Shown here: positions 5,373 to 9,905 of the stretch, piece by piece
How the letters are laid out: the number at the start of each line of letters is the position of its first letter
Numbering within the stretch: position 1 is the first letter of the stretch
Source of the DNA: an uncultured Lachnospiraceae bacterium
GTDB taxonomy: Bacteria; Bacillota; Clostridia; Lachnospirales; Lachnospiraceae
DNA: 9,905 bases
Direction of reading: 5' to 3'
NCBI GenBank assembly: GCA_910579325.1
Contig: CAJTTU010000119.1
Location: forward strand, 1-9,905
Position numbers and translations under genes: made by a program
Notes under the pieces: model-generated
Told to the model about the DNA's origin: nothing
Databases searched by the model: none
What the model saw: only the letters and a program-made list of their open reading frames with translations

Positions 5373-6482
5373 ATGAAAATAATAAAAGGCATTTATGCCG
5401 AAGCGAAAATTTTTACAGATGATGTGGAGCCTTATGCGGAGGCACAGGTAAAAATGATCTGTGACAATGAGGTTGCGGCGGGCAGCAGAATCTGCCTGAT
5501 GCCGGATATTCATCCCGGCAAGGTGGGTCCGATCGGGTTGTCTATGACAGTGACGGATCGGGTGATTCCACAGCTTTTGGGCGTGGATATCGGCTGTGGA
5601 ATGACCTGCGTAAAATTGAATAAAACAAGCGCAGAGTTCCAGAAGCTGGACAGGGTTATCCGGCAAAACGTGCCGTCAGGATTTGATTTACGCAAAAATC
5701 CGCATTATATGGCGGCGGAATTTTCTTTTGACGGACTGCACTGTATCAGCCATATAAACAGGCAGAAAGCAGAACGGAGTTTAGGCACGCTGGGAGGCGG
5801 CAATCATTTTATCGAACTGGATAAAGGAACCGACGGCTCCATGTATCTTGTCCTACATACCGGCAGCCGGCATCTGGGGGAGGAAGTGGCGGAATACTAT
5901 ACGAAGCTGGCTTCTTCCTGCCTGAAAGAGCAGGGAAAAGATGTTCCGTATTATATGAGCTATCTGGAAGGTGAGCATAAAAAGGCATATCTGGAAGATG
6001 TGCGGATGATTCAGGACTATGCTGAATGGAACAGGCAGATTATCGTCAGAGAAATATTGAAGGGAATGAAATGGAAAGCGGTGGAGCAGTTTTCAGTGCC
6101 GCATAATTATCTGGATGACAGCGGAACGCTTCGGAAAGGTTCCATTTCCGCCCGTAAAAGTGAAAATGTCGTTATTCCAATCAATATGAAAGACGGAATC
6201 CTTTTGGGTGTCGGCAAAGGAAATGAGGAGTGGAACTGTTCGGCTCCCCATGGCTCCGGCAGGAAGCTGAAACGAGAGGATGTGAAAAACCGGTATACGG
6301 TATCGGAATTTAAAAAGGAAATGAAAGGCGTATACAGCAGTTGTATAGGGGTGGATACATTAGATGAGGCGCCTTTTGCCTACCGCTCCGTAACGGAGAT
6401 TGCGGAGCGGATTAAGGATACTGTGGAGGTGACAGATCTATTGAAGCCTGTCTATAATTTTAAGGCGGGGAGTAAAAAGTAA
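5373..6482 (+). CDS. rtcB: RtcB-family RNA ligase (3'-phosphate / 2',3'-cyclic phosphate to 5'-OH)
   Basis: RtcB joins RNA 3'-phosphate or 2',3'-cyclic phosphate ends to 5'-hydroxyl ends using GTP and Mn2+, in RNA repair or tRNA splicing. The ATG at 5373 is chosen because AAGGAGA precedes it by 12 bases; an in-frame TTG at 5337 has no ribosome binding site. The product is 369 residues, slightly shorter than E. coli RtcB. Numbering from that ATG, the metal and guanylylation residues are all present: Asp72 and Cys75 in GVDIGCGM, His145 in LGGGNHF, His162 in HTGSRHLG, His244 in PHN, and His293 in PHGSGR, the likely guanylylated histidine. No archease, RtcA or RtcR regulator and no PrfH release-factor gene is nearby, so it is a stand-alone copy. 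It is divergent from a HicA-like ribonuclease operon. The family assignment is firm; the physiological RNA target is unknown. Confidence 0.95.
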   Translation: MKIIKGIYAEAKIFTDDVEPYAEAQVKMICDNEVAAGSRICLMPDIHPGKVGPIGLSMTVTDRVIPQLLGVDIGCGMTCVKLNKTSAEFQKLDRVIRQNVPSGFDLRKNPHYMAAEFSFDGLHCISHINRQKAERSLGTLGGGNHFIELDKGTDGSMYLVLHTGSRHLGEEVAEYYTKLASSCLKEQGKDVPYYMSYLEGEHKKAYLEDVRMIQDYAEWNRQIIVREILKGMKWKAVEQFSVPHNYLDDSGTLRKGSISARKSENVVIPINMKDGILLGVGKGNEEWNCSAPHGSGRKLKREDVKNRYTVSEFKKEMKGVYSSCIGVDTLDEAPFAYRSVTEIAERIKDTVEVTDLLKPVYNFKAGSKK

Positions 6483-6530
6483 AAAATACGAATGGAGAGC
6501 AACTATAGTTATCTAATGATGGTTTTCATA

Positions 6531-6559
6531 TTGCTATGATGCTTGTATTCCATTATAAT
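6531..6559 (+). promoter_or_regulatory. Sigma-A promoter of the ketopantoate-reductase-family gene
   Basis: TTGCTA (6531-6536), a 17-base spacer and a perfect TATAAT (6554-6559) form a strong-looking housekeeping promoter, predicting a start near 6566 and a leader of about 70 bases. A 10-base palindrome AACTATAGTT (6501-6510) lies 20 bases upstream of the -35 and may be a regulator site. Confidence 0.7.
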
Positions 6560-6635
6560 GAAAACAGATTCTAAGTGTTCGGTTCAAAGTTATGGAAAAA
6601 AGCTGTGAAAGTATAAAATTGGAGGAAGAATATTT

Positions 6636-7550
6636 ATGGAGATAAAACATGTAGCCATCTGCGGCATGGGCGCTTTGGGGATGCTTTACGGGAAGCATAT
6701 CGCGGAGCATGACGGCGCGGACAGGATGCATTATGTGATGGACAGGGAGCGCCTGGAGGATTACAGGAAACGCACTTTTTCAGTAAACGATGTGCCGTGT
6801 CATTTCCCGATGTGTGACGGTATGGAGGATGTGCCTGCGGATCTGGTCATAGTGGCAGTAAAATATACGGGGCTTTTTGATGCTTTAAACGTGATCGAGA
6901 AATGTGTGGGGCCGGAAACTATTATTATGTCTGTGCTCAACGGCGTTACCAGCGAGGAAATTATCGGGGAACGATTTGGAAAAGAACATATGATCTACAC
7001 GGTGGCTCAGGGGTCGGACGCGGTAAAATCCGGCGGAGGGCTGGCCTACACAAATATGGGTGAGCTTCGGATTGGCGCGAAAGAGCCGTGTCAGGAAGCC
7101 AATCTAAAGGCTGTGCGGGAGTATTTCGACCGGATCGGTTTTCCTTATACCGTCGAACAGGATATCATGTACCGCATTTGGAGCAAGTTTATGTTCAATG
7201 TGGGCGTCAATCAGGTATGTATGGTTTACGAAACCAATTACGGGGAATGCGCGAATCCGGACAGCGAGGCGCACCGCATGATGGTTGCGGCCATGCGGGA
7301 GGCTATGGCGGTAGTCTGCTGTGAGGGGATTCCGATTGAGGAAAAAAATCTGAATGAGTATGTTCATATGCTTGACACCCTTGCCCCCGATGCCGTCCCT
7401 TCCATGCGCCAGGACGGCCTGGCCCGCCGCCGGTCAGAAGTGGAGATCTTTGCGGGAACAGTCAGGACTCTGGCAAAAAAGCACCATATTCTGGTGCCGG
7501 CGAATGAGTTTCTTTATAGGAGGGTGATGGAGATTGAGGCGTCCTATTGA
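6636..7550 (+). CDS. 2-dehydropantoate 2-reductase (ketopantoate reductase, ApbA/PanE family)
   Basis: Family members reduce 2-dehydropantoate to pantoate with NADPH in pantothenate/CoA synthesis, though many paralogues act on other 2-oxo acids. The ATG follows GGAGGA (6621-6626) by 9 bases; the product has 304 residues, a normal length. The Rossmann motif GMGALG is at 10-15. Lys76 in IVAVKYTG and Asn102 in VLNGV match the conserved nucleotide/substrate-site residues. Lys184 in IWSKFMFNVGVNQ is the expected catalytic lysine. Glu267 within RRRSEVEIFAG sits where the substrate carboxylate region lies in PanE. No panB, panC or other pantothenate gene is nearby and the gene has its own promoter, so a specialised oxidoreductase is as likely as true PanE; no gene symbol is given for that reason. 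It appears intact. Confidence 0.88.
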   Translation: MEIKHVAICGMGALGMLYGKHIAEHDGADRMHYVMDRERLEDYRKRTFSVNDVPCHFPMCDGMEDVPADLVIVAVKYTGLFDALNVIEKCVGPETIIMSVLNGVTSEEIIGERFGKEHMIYTVAQGSDAVKSGGGLAYTNMGELRIGAKEPCQEANLKAVREYFDRIGFPYTVEQDIMYRIWSKFMFNVGVNQVCMVYETNYGECANPDSEAHRMMVAAMREAMAVVCCEGIPIEEKNLNEYVHMLDTLAPDAVPSMRQDGLARRRSEVEIFAGTVRTLAKKHHILVPANEFLYRRVMEIEASY

Positions 7551-7656
7551 ACGCCCAGACATACCGCAAACGCAATCTTAAAACAAAGCGGCATTAATTA
7601 TAAGTTTTGAAATGATACGAAGAAAGAGGATTTGAAATAGAAAGGAGAAGCGAACA

Positions 7657-8016
7657 ATGAAAATGGTACACGTTACAATCAATACGTCAGATTTGGAAAA
7701 ATCACTGGAATTTTATCAGGAAATTATCGGATTAAGTATACAGACTGACCTGCGCAAAACGGCGGGCAGACCCATTGTCTTTCTGGCAGACGGAGTGGAG
7801 GACGTATGTGTGGAGCTGATCGAGAACCCGGAGCAGCCGTACCACGGCGACGGACTGTCCATAGGGTTTCATGTTGACGATGTGGACGCGGCTTATGTGC
7901 GGCTGCAGGAGAAAGGGCTGACGCTTTCCCCTGTGATTTCCCCTAATCCCCATACGAAATTTTTCTTTGTGGATTCTCCGGAAGGCGTGCGGATTCAGCT
8001 GATTTTTGAAGGATAG
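7657..8016 (+). CDS. VOC-fold (glyoxalase/bleomycin-resistance/dioxygenase superfamily) protein
   Basis: This is a small cytoplasmic protein of 119 residues, the size of a single VOC domain with two beta-alpha-beta-beta-beta units. The ATG follows AAAGGAGA (7641-7648) by 8 bases. The first unit begins MVHVTINTSDLEKSLEFYQEIIGL, with His5 at the first metal position; Glu53 (CVELIENP) ends it. The second unit starts at GFHVDDVDAAYVRL with His72, and ends at DSPEGVRIQLIFEG. Three metal ligands of glyoxalase I are therefore conserved, but the fourth position is Gln114 rather than Glu. Enzymes of this fold include glyoxalase I, FosA-type thiol transferases and dioxygenases, while others only bind antibiotics, so the substrate cannot be named. 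The macrodomain gene starts 33 bases after its stop, so the two could be co-transcribed. Confidence 0.85.
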   Translation: MKMVHVTINTSDLEKSLEFYQEIIGLSIQTDLRKTAGRPIVFLADGVEDVCVELIENPEQPYHGDGLSIGFHVDDVDAAYVRLQEKGLTLSPVISPNPHTKFFFVDSPEGVRIQLIFEG

Positions 8017-8049
8017 TGTAAATATGATTGAAAATATAAGGGGGATTCA

Positions 8050-8810
8050 ATGGCAGACAAAGACCAACTAATCGAGATATTCGAAGATACAAAACGCTGG
8101 TATGAGGAAGAACCGAAACTGACAGAAGCGGTGAAGCAGTCTGTCATGCAGACAAAAGTGTATATGGAAGAGGATAGGCCTGCTTTATGGGAAATTCCAG
8201 AATCGCAGTCCACAATTTCGCTTCCGTGACCAACCCCGGCGGCGGGGTGACCCGGGGCAGCAGGGCGCAGGAGGAGTGTCTGTGCAGGTGCTCCACCCTT
8301 TATCCGGTGCTGAATACGAAAGCGTTATGGGGACAGTTCTATCAGTTTCACAGAAACCGCCATGATGTCCGCTATACGGACGCCCGCATTTATACGTCCA
8401 ACATATTGATTATAAAAACCGATACGGAAATGCCGGAGAGAATGCCGGAGGATCAGTGGTGCAGTGTGGATGTGATAACCTGTGCCGCACCAAATCTGCG
8501 GGTAATCCCCAACAATGCGATGAATCCGGGAACCGGTGCGCCGGTGAAGGTGTCTGACAGAGAACTTCCGGAACTTCATAAAAAGCAATCCAGGCATATG
8601 CTTGCGGCAGCGGCGGTAAACGGCGCTGAGATTCTGGTGCTGGGAGCCTTTGACTGCGGCGCGTTTCAAAACAAGCCGGAGGTTGTAGCGCGGGCATATC
8701 GGGAAACAATTGAAGAATTTGCGCCATATTTTAAGCGGATTGAATTTGCGGTTTACTGCTCTCCGAGGGACAGTAAAAATTATGAGGTATTTCGGCGGGG
8801 TCTGGGGTAA
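8050..8810 (+). pseudogene. TIGR02452 (DUF2263) macrodomain/PARG-like protein, broken by an internal deletion and frameshift
   Basis: A gene starts at ATG 8050 with a good ribosome binding site (AAGGGGGA, 8038-8045). Its first frame encodes residues typical of the family's N-terminal helices (IFEDTKRWYEEEPKL, AVKQSVMQTKVY) but runs into TGA at 8227-8229 after 59 codons. The catalytic part continues in another frame from about 8187 to 8810. It carries HNFASVTNPGGG, then GGG-VTRGSRA-QEE, the GGG-X(6-8)-QEE signature of bacterial poly(ADP-ribose) glycohydrolases, followed by LCRCSTLYP, VDVITCAAPN, LGAFDCGAF and FAVYCSPRDS. From memory of intact relatives, roughly 30 residues that lead from the N-terminal helices to the IAVHNFAS strand are missing near 8180-8190, which together with the frame change implies a deletion. 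The ATG at 8187 could express the 207-residue macrodomain core alone, but it has only a poorly spaced GAGGA upstream. The C-terminus is complete. Confidence 0.72.
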
Positions 8811-8928
8811 AATGGGATACATAGCCATGTCCGTTTTATGTCCTCGGATGCGTTGAGCATTATCTGGTGCATGTGATGCTTTTTAATTTCCTGTAGTTCT
8901 TTTCTGATGGTTACAGTTTTTGGACCGC

Positions 8929-9540
8929 CTACACCGCCAGCACTCCCGAAAACACCAGACTATATGCCAATATAATCCACGGTTTCCCCAACAGAATGAT
9001 CCACACAAACTTTTTCGACGCCATACTCGTCAGCCCCGAAAAATAGCACAGAAAATCGTCCGGCGCCAGCGGGAGCAGGATACATGCGAAAAGCATCAGT
9101 GTAAAAAAGCGGCTTTTCCCCAGCCAGTCGGACCATTTGCCGTATTTGCCGTCGGGGAACATGGTTTTCACCAGGCTGGAGCCGTACCGTCTGGCCAGGT
9201 AGAAAGCGATGAGGGAGCCTGCGCAGATGCCCAGGTAGTTGTACCAGAAGCCGCCGGAGGCGCCGAACAGCAGCGCGCCCGCCGCACAGCCCACCATGCC
9301 GGGCAGAATGGGGAATACGACCTGCAGCGCCTGGAATACAACCAGGATCACCGGCCCCAAAACGCCGAAGCCGTTGATATAGGCTCTCAGGGAATCTACG
9401 GATTGAAACTGACCGTTAAGATAGGCTCTGATAAAAAAGAGCAGAATGGCCAGCAGGGCGAGCAGAGCCGTGACGGACACAATCCGTTTCCACCTGTCGA
9501 TCTGCGGCGATGCCTGTCCGGGTAGTTGATTTTGCTGCAT
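8929..9540 (-). CDS. TVP38/TMEM64 family membrane protein (VTT/SNARE-associated domain)
   Basis: This integral membrane protein has 203 residues. The ATG at 9540 is preceded by GGAGGT six bases away. Hydrophobic segments lie at about 20-37, 60-79, 83-96, 101-117, 146-160 and 178-203. Family marks are FPILPG (76-81), the glycine-spaced segment GICAGSLIAFYLARRYG (104-120) and the LLPLAPDDFLCYFSGL re-entrant stretch (155-170). TVP38/DedA-type proteins are thought to act in lipid scrambling or proton-coupled transport; the exact substrate of this one is unknown. It converges on the macrodomain gene with 118 bases between stops, in which I see no convincing terminator (only a 4-base-pair GCAT-GTG-ATGC stem followed by T5 at about 8870-8885). 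It has its own promoter and appears intact. Confidence 0.88.
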   Translation of the reverse strand: MQQNQLPGQASPQIDRWKRIVSVTALLALLAILLFFIRAYLNGQFQSVDSLRAYINGFGVLGPVILVVFQALQVVFPILPGMVGCAAGALLFGASGGFWYNYLGICAGSLIAFYLARRYGSSLVKTMFPDGKYGKWSDWLGKSRFFTLMLFACILLPLAPDDFLCYFSGLTSMASKKFVWIILLGKPWIILAYSLVFSGVLAV

Positions 9541-9569
9541 TGTGGTACCTCCATTAAAAGGAAATCAGT

Positions 9570-9598
9570 ATTATACTTTTTCCAGGGGAAAATAACAA
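9570..9598 (-). promoter_or_regulatory. Sigma-A promoter of the TVP38/TMEM64 gene
   Basis: Read on the minus strand, TTGTTA (9598-9593), a 17-base spacer and a perfect TATAAT (9575-9570) lie about 30 bases upstream of the start codon. The predicted leader is short and contains little beyond the ribosome binding site. Confidence 0.7.
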
Positions 9599-9857
9599 AT
9601 TGTTTCGTAAATCCGGAAAATTTTGTTGCCGCGCGAAGGGTATTCCCGGCACGGACATTTTACTGAATATTCTGTAATAAACTGGATATTTTGCAGTCTT
9701 TATGTTAAAACTGTTTTTGAGTATAACAGGCAGTTCTTAAATTTTTCCAGTCAGTTTGCTTAACGATTTTTAACGGATTTTAAAAGCATTTTTGAAAAAA
9801 ACTGTTGGTCAGGATTAAACTGCCGATAATTTTTATCTTAAATTTTTATGAAAAGAA

Positions 9858-9886
9858 TTGCATAATTCCGTTTTTTCTATTAAAAT
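9858..9886 (+). promoter_or_regulatory. Possible rightward promoter at the window edge
   Basis: TTGCAT (9858-9863), a 17-base spacer and TAAAAT (9881-9886, five of six consensus bases) could drive a gene lying beyond the right end. AT-rich DNA produces such matches easily, so the call is weak. Confidence 0.35.
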
Positions 9887-9905
9887 AAATACCGTTTATG
9901 AAATC

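Larger units (their letters stand above)
9541..9905. other. AT-rich intergenic region upstream of the TVP38/TMEM64 gene
   Basis: No open frame of note exists here. The left end holds the leftward promoter; the remainder to the window edge is AT-rich with repeated T- and A-runs spaced roughly one helical turn apart, such as TAACGATTTT / TAACGGATTT / TAAAAGCATT at 9761-9790, which predicts curved DNA. Two CAGTT boxes lie 21 bases apart (9731 and 9752). A probable rightward promoter near the edge suggests that a further gene begins beyond the window. Confidence 0.5.

Noticed and set aside
8850..8890. Intrinsic terminator between the converging macrodomain and TVP38 genes
   Set aside because: The only stem followed by Ts is GCAT-GTG-ATGC, four base pairs, too weak to call.
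8920..9525. Plus-strand open frame of 201 codons
   Set aside because: It lies antisense to the TVP38/TMEM64 gene, is rich in His/Gln/Arg without domain structure, and the membrane protein on the other strand has a clear promoter and ribosome binding site.

Overview
The window looks like a chromosomal accessory region of an anaerobic gut Firmicute, probably a Lachnospiraceae-type clostridium. The basis is strong GGAGG-type ribosome binding sites, moderate GC genes separated by AT-rich gaps, and protein families typical of that group (Sel1-repeat proteins, a NitT/TauT-type ABC pair, a stand-alone RtcB, a TIGR02452 macrodomain-like protein, a TVP38/TMEM64 protein). No rRNA, tRNA, CRISPR array or intact transposase was found.

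Layout. Positions 114-2301 hold two same-strand helical-repeat (Sel1/TPR-like) proteins, the second membrane anchored. Positions 2377-3931 hold an ABC ATPase overlapping its permease by 8 bases, with no substrate-binding protein beside it. Positions 3932-4617 are non-coding and scarred: a long imperfect hairpin starts 38 bases after the permease stop, followed by an approximately 30-codon relic of a VirD4/TcpA conjugation coupling protein of the Tn1549 type, short direct and inverted repeats and more hairpins. Positions 4618-5229 (minus strand) hold a HicA-like toxin and its antitoxin. The antitoxin reading frame is broken by one extra T, exactly at a UUU-UGA sequence. Divergent from it is rtcB (5373-6482), then a ketopantoate-reductase-family gene with a good sigma-A promoter, a small VOC-fold protein, and a TIGR02452/PARG-like macrodomain gene that appears to have suffered an internal frame-breaking deletion. 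A convergent TVP38/TMEM64 membrane protein closes the coding part. The last 365 bases are AT-rich regulatory DNA with a good leftward promoter and a weaker rightward one.

How it fits together. The ABC pair would import a small organic solute if a binding protein is supplied from elsewhere. The segment from about 3932 to 5230 reads as the remains of an integrated conjugative element with toxin-antitoxin cargo, now decaying. RtcB (RNA ligation), the HicA-like ribonuclease and the macrodomain protein are all linked to RNA or ADP-ribose chemistry and lie within about 4 kb, but nothing in the sequence shows that they act together. Two probable broken genes in 4 kb suggest a region under relaxed selection. 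Family assignments are from recognised motifs, without database searches.
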